Shown here: piece after piece, positions 1 through 8,540 of the stretch
Layout of the letters: each line of letters begins with the position of its first letter
How positions within the stretch are numbered: position 1 is the stretch's first letter
NCBI GenBank assembly: GCA_050299855.1
Contig: JBNKWQ010000034.1
Coordinates: 1-64,000 of the forward strand
Reading direction: 5' to 3'
DNA length: 64,000 nucleotides
Origin: Hahella sp050299855
Lineage (GTDB): Bacteria > Pseudomonadota > Gammaproteobacteria > Pseudomonadales > Oleiphilaceae
The notes under the pieces: generated by a model
The model's database searches: none
Told to the model about the DNA's origin: nothing
Seen by the model: only the letters and a program-made list of their open reading frames with translations
Made by a program: the position numbers and the translations under genes

Positions 1-20
1 GACGTGTGCTCTTCCGATCT
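1..20. other. Illumina TruSeq adapter remnant
   Basis: The first 20 bases, GACGTGTGCTCTTCCGATCT, are identical to the 3' end of the Illumina TruSeq read-2 adapter. This is synthetic library DNA, not genome. It shows that the window begins at a contig end that was not adapter-trimmed. Confidence 0.97.
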
Positions 21-350
21 GTGTTCGGCTGCGTCCGGGCCCGGCCGGTCGGTGAGCTCGACGAGCACGTCGAGGGCCGCTTTGTGGTGGGCGTCGTGGT
101 CGAGCAACGCCTTGGCCGCCTGCTCGCGACCCACCGCGTCGGACAACGCGTCGATGCGCTCGGCCGTCGGAAGCGTGGCGAGTTCGCCGAGAATCCGATC
201 GCCTGCGTCCTGCTGGCGCAGCACCGTTTCGACGTGGGAAGCGAACAATTCGACCTGCTCTGCCAGCGCCGCCGGCAGCGATGCCGGTGCGGCGCGCAAC
301 TGCAGCAGTTCGCTCTCGATCAGACCACATCGGCAAATCGGCCAGCGGCT
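21..350 (-). CDS. Partial open frame in the GC-rich segment, unrecognised
   Basis: On the minus strand the frame from 350 down to 21 is open for 110 codons. It is bounded upstream by a TGA at 351-353 and cut downstream by the adapter. Codon third positions are mostly G or C, and the translation is alanine/leucine-rich and helical, containing for example RIDALSDAVGREQAAKALL. That is what a real gene in a GC-rich genome looks like. No ATG starts the frame, so either the 5' part is lost at a junction or the start is non-ATG. I do not recognise the family. It probably does not belong to this chromosome. Confidence 0.35.
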
Positions 351-617
351 TCAGTGCAGGGGCGTTCTAGCGAGAAGCGGGCAGCATTCGAGTCAAGCTT
401 CCGCTCCGCCGGCAGATCGAACTCTCGAACACCGGCACGCCCGCGAGAACGGGGTGAGGCCGCGTCGGCGGTCCCGACTTGACGGAGGCGTCGGTGTCAG
501 AGCAAGCCTCTGTTCCGTCGCCCATCGGATCTGTCCGGCTGTCCCGATCGGCCGATCGGACACGCCGCAGTCCGGCACGCGATCCGATCGTGCTGTGCCA
601 TCGAAGCCGTAAACGGC

Positions 618-642
618 AAAAGACCGGCCCCGAGGAGCCGGC
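618..642 (-). terminator. Terminator-like hairpin after tRNA-Pro
   Basis: Read on the minus strand, GCCGGCTC and GGGCCGGT (635-642 and 623-630, two G-U pairs) form an 8-bp stem with loop CTCG. A short CTTTT tract follows, 19 bases past the encoded CCA of tRNA-Pro. Its very GC-rich stem matches the composition of the suspect left segment, so it may belong to the foreign fragment. Confidence 0.55.
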
Positions 643-660
643 CCAAGTGCTTGATTCGAT

Positions 661-737
661 TGGTCGGGGCGGTGGGATTCGAACTCACGACCCCTTGCAC
701 CCCATGCAAGTGCGCTACCAGACTGCGCTACGCCCCG
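661..737 (-). tRNA. tRNA-Pro (GGG)
   Basis: The minus strand reads CGGGGCG for the 5' acceptor strand, a D-loop with GGTA, the anticodon stem-loop CTTGC-ATGGGGT-GCAAG with anticodon GGG, TTCGAAT in the T-loop, CGCCCCG for the 3' acceptor strand, discriminator A and an encoded CCA. It is 77 nt long. A tRNA-Pro downstream of the ihfA-merR pair is, as I recall, also the pseudomonad arrangement, so the gene is expected here. The composition break lies on its 3' side, so the 3' half could derive from the joined foreign fragment. Confidence 0.95.
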
Positions 738-868
738 ACTAAGATGTCCTGCCAGAACTGCAGAACGGGTGCGAATATTACCTTAACGATTAGAAATTTT
801 AAAGGGCTCTGATTTATAAAATTCAGGATTTTCTGAATTAATCGGGCCCTTACAAGACGAGAAGACGA

Positions 869-1225
869 CTACCTTTCCAGAACCAGTAAAACTTCTTCCA
901 GCTCAGTAATCATCTGACGAATCAGCTGTTTAGCCTGAGTAGCGTCATCCTTTGTTTCGGATCCAGAGAGCTTCTGCTTTGCGCCACCAATAGTATAGCC
1001 CTGATCATAGAGCAAGCTCCGAATCTGCCTGATCATCAGCACGTCCTGGCGTTGGTAATAACGTCTATTACCACGGCGTTTCACCGGTGCAAGCTGAGGA
1101 AACTCTTGCTCCCAGTAACGCAGAACATGTGCTTTTACACTGCAGAGATCGCTAACTTCTCCAATGGTGAAATACCTCTTCCCCGGAATCGGGGGGAGCT
1201 CATCATTGTGACTGGGTTCCAGCAT
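869..1225 (-). CDS. MerR-family transcriptional regulator (ihfA-linked)
   Basis: A 118-residue MerR-type DNA-binding protein. The winged helix-turn-helix occupies about residues 18-85, with the signature YFTIGEVSDLCSVKAHVLRYWE followed by RRGNRRYYQ. A short C-terminal helix (about 90-118) probably dimerises. There is no effector domain and no metal-binding cysteine cluster of the MerR/SoxR type; the single cysteine lies in the DNA-binding helix region. Its start overlaps the end of ihfA by 23 bases, which implies translational coupling at the tail of the pheST-ihfA operon. Regulators of this type are commonly found directly after ihfA in gammaproteobacteria, but I know of no assigned target. 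Confidence 0.9.
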   Translation of the reverse strand: MLEPSHNDELPPIPGKRYFTIGEVSDLCSVKAHVLRYWEQEFPQLAPVKRRGNRRYYQRQDVLMIRQIRSLLYDQGYTIGGAKQKLSGSETKDDATQAKQLIRQMITELEEVLLVLER

Positions 1226-1508
1226 AGGCTTCTACTTTTGCTTTTAATTTTTGGCCAGGGCGAAATGTTACTACTCGACGAGCAGTAATAGGGATTTCTT
1301 CCCCCGTTTTCGGGTTCCGACCTGGACGTTGTTTTTTATCCCGCAAATCGAAATTACCAAAGCCTGATAGCTTTACTTGCTCGTTGTGGCTCAGTGCATC
1401 CCGAACCTCATCGAAAAAGGCTTCTACCATTTCTTTGGCCTCTCTTTTATTGAGCCCAACCTCCTGGTAGAGACGCTCAGCCATATCTGCTTTTGTCAAA
1501 GCTCCCAC
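1203..1508 (-). CDS. ihfA: Integration host factor subunit alpha
   Basis: A 101-residue subunit of IHF, the heterodimeric nucleoid protein that bends DNA at specific sites in recombination, replication and transcription. Visible family features are the start MGALTKADMAERL, the core GFGNFDLRDK and the beta-ribbon arm with GRNPKTGEEIPI, which carries the proline that intercalates into DNA. The length is standard. It lies 2 bases after pheT and overlaps the following merR gene, the classic pheS-pheT-ihfA arrangement. The partner ihfB is not in this window. Confidence 0.97.
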   Translation of the reverse strand: MGALTKADMAERLYQEVGLNKREAKEMVEAFFDEVRDALSHNEQVKLSGFGNFDLRDKKQRPGRNPKTGEEIPITARRVVTFRPGQKLKAKVEAYAGTQSQ

Positions 1509-1510
1509 GA

Positions 1511-3883
1511 CTAACTCCTCAAAGATGCACTTAAACGATTGCTTAATTCATTGATCACGTTATTAAAAGCTCCCGTGACTTCTTCGTCCCTCAAAGTACG
1601 CTCTGGATGACGCCAAACCACCCCGATAGCGAGGCTCTTTTTACCTTCACCTACGGATTCGCCATGGTAAACATCGAAAATATGGTGTCTGACACGCCAT
1701 TCCCCTGCACTTTGTATAATTGATTTAGCAACTTCGGCATAAGGCGTAGCTTCATCAATAATGATAGCAAGATCTCTACGGACTTCAGGAAAGCGCGACA
1801 CTTCATTGAAAAATGGCACTTTTCCTTCTGCTACTCGGTTTAAGAATAGCTCAAATATAAAAAGTGGGCCATTTAAATTCAAAGTTTTACAAATTTTTGG
1901 ATGAACAGCCCCCAAGGTACCTACAACCTCACCATTTAAGGTCAGTTGCGCGGTCTGGCCTGGGTGCAATGCTGAATGCTTGCCGGCCTGCCATTGGACA
2001 TCAGCACCAATAATACCCAGAAGACTTTCCACATCGCCCTTGGCGTCAAAGAAATCAACTGATTGCTTGGATTGCGACCAGTTTTCCGGCCCCTTGGAAC
2101 CAGCCACCAGGCCTGCCAACACAGGCTCCTGAACGATATTTCCATTGCGCTTGACAAAGGTCAGTCCTGATTCAAAAAACCTCAGACGGGCTTGCTGTCT
2201 GTTTTGATTGTATTGGGCTGTCTTTAACAATCCTGACCATAGGCTGGTCCGCATCACCGACATATCGCTGGCAATCGGATTGGCCAGCTCAATATTTTCC
2301 TCATCAGGGGTTACCAACGCCTGAATTTTGGGATCCACAAAAGAGTAGGTAATTACCTCCTGATAACCACAGGAAACAAGGTGATTTTTCAATCGACGCG
2401 TAGAAACTTTATTTTCAGGCAACGGTTTTATGCTCATCGACCCCATGGGCTCTGTCGTCGGCAGCTTGTTGTACCCGTATACCCTGGCAATTTCTTCAAT
2501 CAGATCGACTTCTATGGAAATATCGAAGCGATGAGAGGGAGCCTTAAAGGTCCATCCTTCCTTGGTGACTTTTTCAACCAACAATCCCAAGCGAGCGAGC
2601 AACTCTTCAACCTTGGTGCGATCCAGATGAATACCCAGCAGCTCATCGATTCGATGGTGGCGCAAAGTGACATAATTTGTCTGCGGAAGATGCTCTTTAC
2701 TATCGGCGACAACTATCGGTCCTGGTTCTCCACCTACGATATCCAGCAACAACTGAGTAGCGCGCTCAATGGCTCTTGCCTGGTGTACAGGGTCTACACC
2801 GCGCTCAAACCTGTGGGAAGAGTCAGTGTGCAAACCATAGCCTCGCGCCTTACCGGCAATGTGCAGTGGCGCAAAGAAAGCACTTTCGAGGAATATGTCC
2901 CTGGTTTTATCGCTCACGCCACTGTGCTCACCACCCATGATCCCCGCCAGTGCCAGCGGCTTCTCATGATCTGCAATAATCAGAGAGTCCGCTTTCAACG
3001 CGATCTCCTGGCCATCAAGCAATACCAGTTTTTCTTCCGGTTTCGCCCATCGCACCACAATCCCGTCACACAACTCATTTAAATCAAAAGCGTGCATTGG
3101 CTGGCCGAGTTCCAACATCACGAAATTGGTCACGTCGACCACAGGATCAATGCTACGGAGACCGCTGCGACGCAGCTTTTCCACCATCCAAAGTGGCGTT
3201 GCACGAGACAGATCGACATTACGCATCACCCGCCCTGCATACCTGGGGCATGCATCTCCAGCTTGCACGTCAACGGAAAACACATCATCAATTACTGCTT
3301 CCACAGGCTGAATTTCAGGGTCCCTGAGCGTCTTTTTATTAAGCGCGCCGACTTCCCTGGCCAAGCCAAGCAAACATAGACAATCACTTCGGTTGGGTGT
3401 CAGGTCGACGTCAATAATAGTGTCGTCCAGCTTGAGGTAGACCCTAACATCCACGCCAAGCGGTGCATCTATTGGAAGTGACATCAGCCCATCTGAATTC
3501 TCGGCCAGGCCTAACTCCGCTTCTGAGCAAAGCATCCCCTGGGACTCAACGCCGCGCAGCTTTGCTTTCTTGATTTTGAAGTCACCAGGCAATACTGCTC
3601 CAATCCTTGCAAATGGCACCCGCATGCCTGCCGTTACATTTGGCGCTCCGCAAACGACCTGAAATACTTGATTGCCATCATTGACCGAACAAACTCTGAG
3701 TTTATCCGCGTCAGGATGTGGTTCTATGGAAGTCACTTCAGCAACAACTATCCCGGTAAAAGCTCCGGCAACCTTTTCGGTTCCGTCCACTTCCAGACCT
3801 GCCATGGTAATTTGCTGGACCAAGGCTTCAGAACCAAGGTTCGGATCGATCCATTCACGCAGCCAACTTTCGCTAAATTTCAT
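1511..3883 (-). CDS. pheT: Phenylalanyl-tRNA synthetase beta subunit
   Basis: A 790-residue beta chain of the (alpha-beta)2 enzyme that charges tRNA-Phe; it carries the tRNA-binding and editing functions. An EMAP-like tRNA-binding domain lies near residues 40-150 (FTGIVVAEVTSIEPHPDADK). The B3/B4 editing region is about 210-385, the B5 domain about 400-475, a degenerate synthetase core follows, and the FDX-ACB anticodon-binding domain begins near 700 (FPEVRRDLAIII). The length matches the family. It follows pheS with a 130-base gap rich in GTTATTAAA-like repeats (3940-4018) and precedes ihfA by 2 bases. Confidence 0.98.
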   Translation of the reverse strand: MKFSESWLREWIDPNLGSEALVQQITMAGLEVDGTEKVAGAFTGIVVAEVTSIEPHPDADKLRVCSVNDGNQVFQVVCGAPNVTAGMRVPFARIGAVLPGDFKIKKAKLRGVESQGMLCSEAELGLAENSDGLMSLPIDAPLGVDVRVYLKLDDTIIDVDLTPNRSDCLCLLGLAREVGALNKKTLRDPEIQPVEAVIDDVFSVDVQAGDACPRYAGRVMRNVDLSRATPLWMVEKLRRSGLRSIDPVVDVTNFVMLELGQPMHAFDLNELCDGIVVRWAKPEEKLVLLDGQEIALKADSLIIADHEKPLALAGIMGGEHSGVSDKTRDIFLESAFFAPLHIAGKARGYGLHTDSSHRFERGVDPVHQARAIERATQLLLDIVGGEPGPIVVADSKEHLPQTNYVTLRHHRIDELLGIHLDRTKVEELLARLGLLVEKVTKEGWTFKAPSHRFDISIEVDLIEEIARVYGYNKLPTTEPMGSMSIKPLPENKVSTRRLKNHLVSCGYQEVITYSFVDPKIQALVTPDEENIELANPIASDMSVMRTSLWSGLLKTAQYNQNRQQARLRFFESGLTFVKRNGNIVQEPVLAGLVAGSKGPENWSQSKQSVDFFDAKGDVESLLGIIGADVQWQAGKHSALHPGQTAQLTLNGEVVGTLGAVHPKICKTLNLNGPLFIFELFLNRVAEGKVPFFNEVSRFPEVRRDLAIIIDEATPYAEVAKSIIQSAGEWRVRHHIFDVYHGESVGEGKKSLAIGVVWRHPERTLRDEEVTGAFNNVINELSNRLSASLRS

Positions 3884-4013
3884 TTTGCTCGCCTAGGTAT
3901 TCGGGGAGACATCCTGCCTGAGGAGCCTCAAATCTAATTCGTTATTAAAGCTCAATTGTTATTAAAACTATATTGTGATCAGAGCAATTTTTGTAATCAA
4001 AACAATGTCGTTA

Positions 4014-5009
4014 CTAAAACTGCTCAAGGAATCGAATATCATTCTCAAAGAACATTCTCAAATCATTCACGCCATATCTCAGCATGGCCAGTCTCTCAAC
4101 CCCCATGCCAAAGGCAAAACCGGAATAGGTCTCAGGATCGACACCTGCTGCCTGGAATACCTTAGGGTGAACCATACCGCACCCCATCACTTCCAACCAT
4201 TTGATGTTGCCATCCTTATCTCGTCCCCACTCTATATCTACTTCCGCAGACGGCTCAGTAAATGGAAAATAAGAAGGACGGAAACGGACCTCAAGGTCTT
4301 TTTCAAAAAATTCTCTCAAGAATTCAACAATCGTACTTTTCAGATCGGCAAAGCTAACCTTTTTGTCTACCAACAACCCCTCAACCTGATGAAACATTGG
4401 AGTATGTGTCACATCTGAGTCGCAACGATAGACCCGCCCGGGACAAATCATTCTGAAGGGAGGTTTGCTCTCTTCCATAACTCGAATTTGTACTGGCGAC
4501 GTATGCGTCCGAAGTAATGTATTTGGGTCAAAATAGAAAGTATCGTGCATTGCACGTGCAGGGTGATGCGACGGAATGTTGAGAGCTTCAAAGTTATGAT
4601 AGTCATCTTCAATTTCCGGACCTTCCTCAACCGAATAACCACAACGGGCGAAGAAATCTTCGATACGTTGCATGGTTCTGGTTACAGGGTGAATGGTGCC
4701 GAAAGACTGGGAACGACCAGGCAAAGTGACATCGACAGACTCTGAAGCCAGCTTCTGAGCTTCGGCCTGCTCTGACATTGAGGATTTGAACTCATTGATC
4801 AGGTTCTGGACCAACAACTTGGCTTCGTTGATTTTAGCCCCGGCAGCAGGACGTTCCGCTGGGTCCAATTTACCCAACTCTTTCAGCAACTGAGTAATCA
4901 GGCCTTTTTTACCAAGATAATCAACCCGAACCTGTTCAAGAGCCTGCTCGCTGCCTGCCTGTGTAATAGCATCCTTGGCTTGCCCAACAATGCCTTCGAG
5001 ATTCTCCAT
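4014..5009 (-). CDS. pheS: Phenylalanyl-tRNA synthetase alpha subunit
   Basis: A 331-residue catalytic subunit that activates phenylalanine and transfers it to tRNA-Phe. The N-terminal 100 residues form the coiled-coil arm. The class II core follows, with motif 2 around HHPARAMHDTFYFD and motif 3 at GFAFGMGVERLAML. TGGAG lies 5 bases before the ATG. A hairpin with a T-tract sits between rplT and this gene, so expression may be controlled separately from the upstream ribosomal-protein genes. The Phe-rich leader peptide PheM of E. coli is not visible. Confidence 0.98.
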   Translation of the reverse strand: MENLEGIVGQAKDAITQAGSEQALEQVRVDYLGKKGLITQLLKELGKLDPAERPAAGAKINEAKLLVQNLINEFKSSMSEQAEAQKLASESVDVTLPGRSQSFGTIHPVTRTMQRIEDFFARCGYSVEEGPEIEDDYHNFEALNIPSHHPARAMHDTFYFDPNTLLRTHTSPVQIRVMEESKPPFRMICPGRVYRCDSDVTHTPMFHQVEGLLVDKKVSFADLKSTIVEFLREFFEKDLEVRFRPSYFPFTEPSAEVDIEWGRDKDGNIKWLEVMGCGMVHPKVFQAAGVDPETYSGFAFGMGVERLAMLRYGVNDLRMFFENDIRFLEQF

Positions 5010-5021
5010 TATTTACTCCAA

Positions 5022-5060
5022 CAAACAAAAATAGGGGAAGAGTCGCCCCTTTCCCCTATT
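5022..5060 (-). terminator. Terminator/attenuator between rplT and pheS
   Basis: On the minus strand AATAGGGGAA (5060-5051) pairs perfectly with TTCCCCTATT (5039-5030) and is followed by TTTTTGTTTG. This is a 10-bp intrinsic terminator 36 bases past rplT and 13 bases before the pheS ATG. The position matches the E. coli pheST attenuator, but the only leader ORF nearby is ATG AAT ACT CAA TAG, which has no Phe codons. Sensing by that peptide is therefore unlikely. Confidence 0.8.
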
Positions 5061-5095
5061 GAGTATTCATCAACAAATATTGCTGATTATGTAGA

Positions 5096-5452
5096 TTAAG
5101 CCAGGGCCTCTTTTGCTTTCTCAACGACGACCGCAAAAGCTGCCTTTTCATTCATCGCCAGATCAGCAAGAACCTTACGGTCAATCTCTACGTTCGCTTT
5201 TTTCAGGCCAGCAATAAAGCGGCTGTACGACAATCCGTTAATGCGTGCACCAGCATTGATACGAGCGATCCACAGAGCGCGGAACTGACGTTTACGCTGA
5301 CGACGGTCACGGTATGCATACTGGCCGGCTTTGATAACAGCCTGTTTGGCTACACGAAATACACGACTACGTGCGCCGTAGTATCCTTTGGCTTGGTTTA
5401 AAACTTTCTTGTGGCGGGCGCGTGCCGTAACTCCACGTTTTACTCGAGGCAT
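5096..5452 (-). CDS. rplT: 50S ribosomal protein L20
   Basis: A 118-residue, strongly basic protein that binds 23S rRNA early in assembly of the large subunit. The start MPRVKRGVTARARHKKVL and the motif RDRRQRKRQFRALWI are diagnostic. The length is the family standard. It follows rpmI by 39 bases in the conserved infC-rpmI-rplT operon. In E. coli L20 represses this operon by binding the rpmI leader; I could not confirm that RNA structure here by eye. Confidence 0.98.
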   Translation of the reverse strand: MPRVKRGVTARARHKKVLNQAKGYYGARSRVFRVAKQAVIKAGQYAYRDRRQRKRQFRALWIARINAGARINGLSYSRFIAGLKKANVEIDRKVLADLAMNEKAAFAVVVEKAKEALA

Positions 5453-5491
5453 ATTTTCAATCCTTCCGAATCAATAATGATAAATATGAAA

Positions 5492-5683
5492 TTACTGACA
5501 CAGCATCCGCTTGACCAATGGAACATCAGACGCATGTACCTGTGTTTTTGGACGCAGGTGACGCTTACGCTTGGTGCTCTTCTTAGTCAAAATGTGACTT
5601 GTGAAGGACTGACGATGCTTGAAGCCGTTAGCAGTTTTTTTGAACCGCTTGGCAGCCGAGCTCTTGGTTTTCATCTTAGGCAT
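5492..5683 (-). CDS. rpmI: 50S ribosomal protein L35
   Basis: A 63-residue basic large-subunit protein with the typical opening MPKMKTKSSAAKRFKKT and a conserved HxLTKKSTKRKRHLR segment. It lies between infC (71 bases upstream) and rplT (39 bases downstream), where translational control by L20 acts in relatives. Nothing unusual in length or composition. Confidence 0.97.
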   Translation of the reverse strand: MPKMKTKSSAAKRFKKTANGFKHRQSFTSHILTKKSTKRKRHLRPKTQVHASDVPLVKRMLCQ

Positions 5684-5754
5684 TTGAAAAACTCCGCATT
5701 CAAATATTAATTAAATTGCAGTGCGATTAATTGCAGTGATGAGCTACAAAAACA

Positions 5755-6288
5755 CTACTTTTTCTTTTTCGGGGCCAACACCATCATTGCCTGACGCCCT
5801 TCCATTTTGGGCTTTTGCTCGACAACACCATACTCCTCAAGGTCTTTTTCAACCCGTTGCAGCAGTTGTATACCTAGCTCTTGGTGAGCCATTTCACGAC
5901 CGCGATAGCGAATCGATACTTTGGCCTTATCCCCGTGTTCAAGGAAACGTATCAGGTTGCGCAGTTTTACCTGATAATCCCCTTCTTCCGTCCCTGGGCG
6001 AAACTTCATCTCTTTTACTTGAGTCTGTTTCTGCTTTTTCTTGGCTGCGGCTTTCTGCTTCTTCTCTTCGAAGATTTTCTTGCCGTAGTCCATAACCTTG
6101 CACACGATGGGATCTGCATCCGCTATCTGTACAAGATCAAGAGATTCCTGCTCAGCTTTCTGCAAGGCTTCACTAAGAGGGACTATACCGCCTTGGGTAC
6201 CATCCGACAGTATTAGCCGGACCTCAGTAGCAGTGATATTTTCATTTATTTTTGGACGATCTTTGCCTTGTGGCGTGTTGCGCTTAAT
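5755..6288 (-). CDS. infC: Translation initiation factor IF-3, ATT start
   Basis: IF-3 binds the 30S subunit, prevents premature 50S joining and checks start-codon pairing. The first ATG of the frame (6165) would remove the N-terminal domain. Extending to an ATT at 6288-6286 restores residues such as RPKINENITATEVRLI, giving 177 residues against about 180 in E. coli. GGAG lies 8 bases before this ATT, and an in-frame TAA lies 18 bases before it. A rare ATT or similar start in infC is established biology: IF-3 discriminates against it and so autoregulates. The linker is lysine/glutamine-rich (KKQKAAAKKKQKQ). It follows thrS by 41 bases. Confidence 0.95.
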   Translation of the reverse strand: MKRNTPQGKDRPKINENITATEVRLILSDGTQGGIVPLSEALQKAEQESLDLVQIADADPIVCKVMDYGKKIFEEKKQKAAAKKKQKQTQVKEMKFRPGTEEGDYQVKLRNLIRFLEHGDKAKVSIRYRGREMAHQELGIQLLQRVEKDLEEYGVVEQKPKMEGRQAMMVLAPKKKK

Positions 6289-6329
6289 ATCAATCTCTCC
6301 GTATTAGTGAGAACAGTTCCAGCTATCGT

Positions 6330-8246
6330 TTACAGGCTCCGACTGCGCTTGGCAACATCGTCGTTGAGCATTTCTGAAAACGCAGAAAAGGACATCACAC
6401 CAAGGTCTTTACCTTGACGAGTCCTAATAGCCAGCGTTTGTGCTTCCACCTCTTTGTCACCAATGACAACTAAGTATGGCACTTTGTTCAAAGTGTGCTC
6501 GCGGATTTTAAAGCCGATCTTCTCATTTCTCAAGTCAAGATGTGCTCTAAAGCCCTGTTCATTGAGCATTTCTGTTACTTTTTTACAATATTCTGCCTGA
6601 TTATCGGTAATATTCAGGACCGCCACCTGATTTGGTGCCAGCCAAGTTGGAAATGCACCTTCGTAGTTTTCGATCAACATACCGATAAACCGCTCGAAAG
6701 ATCCCAATATCGCCCGATGTAACATGACCGGTACTTTACGGCTCTGGTCATCGGCGACATATTTGGCGCTCAAGCGTCCTGGCATAGAAAAATCCACTTG
6801 GATAGTACCGCACTGCCAAAGACGTCCGAGGCAATCTTTCAAGGAAAATTCAACCTTGGGTCCATAAAATGCCCCTTCACCCGGCAATTCATCCCAAGGC
6901 AGGCCTTTCGCATCCAAGGCGTCAGCCAGCGCTTTTTCAGATTTATCCCAACTTTCATCTGAACCTACCCGCTTTTCAGGACGGGTAGACAATTTGTAAA
7001 TAATCTCGTTGAAGCCAAAGTCTTCATACACCTCATGAAGAAAGTCGATAAACCGACTGACTTCCGACTGAATTTGCTCCTCCGTACAGAATATATGCGC
7101 GTCATCCTGGGTAAAGCCTCGAACCCGCATTAATCCGTGCAATGCGCCTGAAGCTTCATTGCGGTGGCAGGAGCCGAATTCTGCCAATCGCAGCGGCAGC
7201 TCTTTGTGGCTTTTTAAACCCTGATTAAACACCTGCACATGGCAGGGACAGTTCATTGGCTTGATAGCAAAATCGCGGTCTTCAGACTGGGTGGTAAACA
7301 TATCCTCACGGAACTTCTCCCAGTGACCTGATTTTTCCCACAAGGTTCTTTCCACTACCTGAGGGGTTTTGATTTCCTTATAGCCATGCTTAATCTGCTG
7401 TTTGCGCATGTACTGCTCGACCGCCTGATACAGGGTCCAGCCATCAGCATGCCAGAACACCATACCTGGCGCCTCTTCCTGCATATGGAACAGGTCCAGC
7501 TTCTTGCCGATTTTTCGATGATCACGCTTCTCAGCTTCTTCTATACGATGCAGATAAGCCTTTAGGTCTTTCTTATTGCCCCAGGCAGTACCATATATAC
7601 GCTGTAGCATGGCGTTATTGGAATCACCGCGCCAATAGGCTCCTGCAACTTTAGTCAGCTTGAACGCCTTAATTTTGCCGGTGCTGGGAACATGCGGTCC
7701 ACGGCAAAGGTCAATAAAGTCTGCCTGTGTATAGAAGGAAAGGTTTTGCTCGCTGGGTATATCCCTGATGATCTCGACTTTATAGTCTTCACCCATTTTC
7801 CGGAATAGCTCTACGGCTTCATCACGGGACATCAGCTGACGACTGACAGGGTAATCCGCAGCAGACAGCTCCTGCATACGGCTTTCAATTTTTTCCAGAT
7901 CTTCTGGGGTGAATGGACGTTCGAAGGCAAAGTCGTAATAAAAACCATCTTCGATGACTGGCCCTATAGTCACCTGAGCGCTCGGAAACAGCTCTTTTAC
8001 AGCCATAGCCAACAGGTGTGCACAGGAGTGACGAATAATATCGACACCTTCCGGATCTCTTTCCGTCACGATAGCCAAGTTACTGTCTTGTTCAATCAGG
8101 TGGGATGTATCCACCAGGACACCATCCACTTTACCGGCCAATGCTGCTTTAGCAAGACCAGGTCCGATATCGTTAGCGACATCATAAACAGTTACGGAAT
8201 TGGCAAACTCTCTCTGGCTGCCATCAGGAAGGGTAATTACGGGCAT
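6330..8246 (-). CDS. thrS: Threonyl-tRNA synthetase
   Basis: A 638-residue class II enzyme that charges tRNA-Thr and edits mischarged serine. Visible parts are an N-terminal TGS domain (1-60), the editing-domain motif HSCAHLLAMAV near residue 75, the zinc ligands in MNCPCH, LHGLMRVRGFTQDDAH and MLHRAILGSFERF, and the C-terminal anticodon-binding domain. The ATG at 8246 is preferred because AGGA lies 7 bases upstream. A GTG two codons earlier (8252) is too close to that site. It is the first gene of the translation block. I did not find an obvious tRNA-like operator in its leader. Confidence 0.97.
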   Translation of the reverse strand: MPVITLPDGSQREFANSVTVYDVANDIGPGLAKAALAGKVDGVLVDTSHLIEQDSNLAIVTERDPEGVDIIRHSCAHLLAMAVKELFPSAQVTIGPVIEDGFYYDFAFERPFTPEDLEKIESRMQELSAADYPVSRQLMSRDEAVELFRKMGEDYKVEIIRDIPSEQNLSFYTQADFIDLCRGPHVPSTGKIKAFKLTKVAGAYWRGDSNNAMLQRIYGTAWGNKKDLKAYLHRIEEAEKRDHRKIGKKLDLFHMQEEAPGMVFWHADGWTLYQAVEQYMRKQQIKHGYKEIKTPQVVERTLWEKSGHWEKFREDMFTTQSEDRDFAIKPMNCPCHVQVFNQGLKSHKELPLRLAEFGSCHRNEASGALHGLMRVRGFTQDDAHIFCTEEQIQSEVSRFIDFLHEVYEDFGFNEIIYKLSTRPEKRVGSDESWDKSEKALADALDAKGLPWDELPGEGAFYGPKVEFSLKDCLGRLWQCGTIQVDFSMPGRLSAKYVADDQSRKVPVMLHRAILGSFERFIGMLIENYEGAFPTWLAPNQVAVLNITDNQAEYCKKVTEMLNEQGFRAHLDLRNEKIGFKIREHTLNKVPYLVVIGDKEVEAQTLAIRTRQGKDLGVMSFSAFSEMLNDDVAKRSRSL

Positions 8247-8540
8247 AGTCACATCCTATACAGTGGTGATCCCTACCAAAGATCACATGTTCTTCAAAAA
8301 AATGGGCGCTGATTCTAACAACTAACTACAGGAGTTACTATTACTGAACTGACTTAATCTTATTTCAATTAATGATATTCACCAATCATCATAGGCTCAC
8401 GGCTTTTACTCTACGCTTGAACATTCACTGCACTACCAACTAAAAAACAGCAACGATAGACTTCGTCAGAAAATGTACCTTACTGATTTTTTAGCCTTAA
8501 TTGACCTAACCGCTTGCAATCCAACCTATCTGCTGCATTA

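Larger units (their letters stand above)
21..660. other. GC-rich, probably foreign or chimeric segment
   Basis: From the adapter to about 600 the sequence is strikingly GC-rich, dominated by CG, GCC and CGG words. Everything from about 740 onward is AT-richer, with runs such as those at 770-840. The change falls at the tRNA-Pro gene (661-737). Together with the adapter this suggests that the segment comes from another DNA fragment joined during library preparation or assembly, possibly across the conserved tRNA. A native GC-rich island is possible but less likely. Bases 360-600 show no convincing reading frame. Confidence 0.65.

Noticed and set aside
4..612. 202-codon plus-strand frame at the left end
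   Set aside because: It includes the adapter and has Arg/Ser-rich composition of a shadow; the minus-strand frame at 21-350 looks more like coding sequence.
2381..3082. 233-codon plus-strand frame
   Set aside because: Antisense shadow of pheT, which is certain.
5010..5095. PheM-type leader peptide
   Set aside because: The only candidate ORF encodes four residues without Phe; only the terminator could be supported.
6495..6722. Plus-strand frame inside thrS
   Set aside because: Shadow of a clear synthetase gene; no ribosome-binding site.
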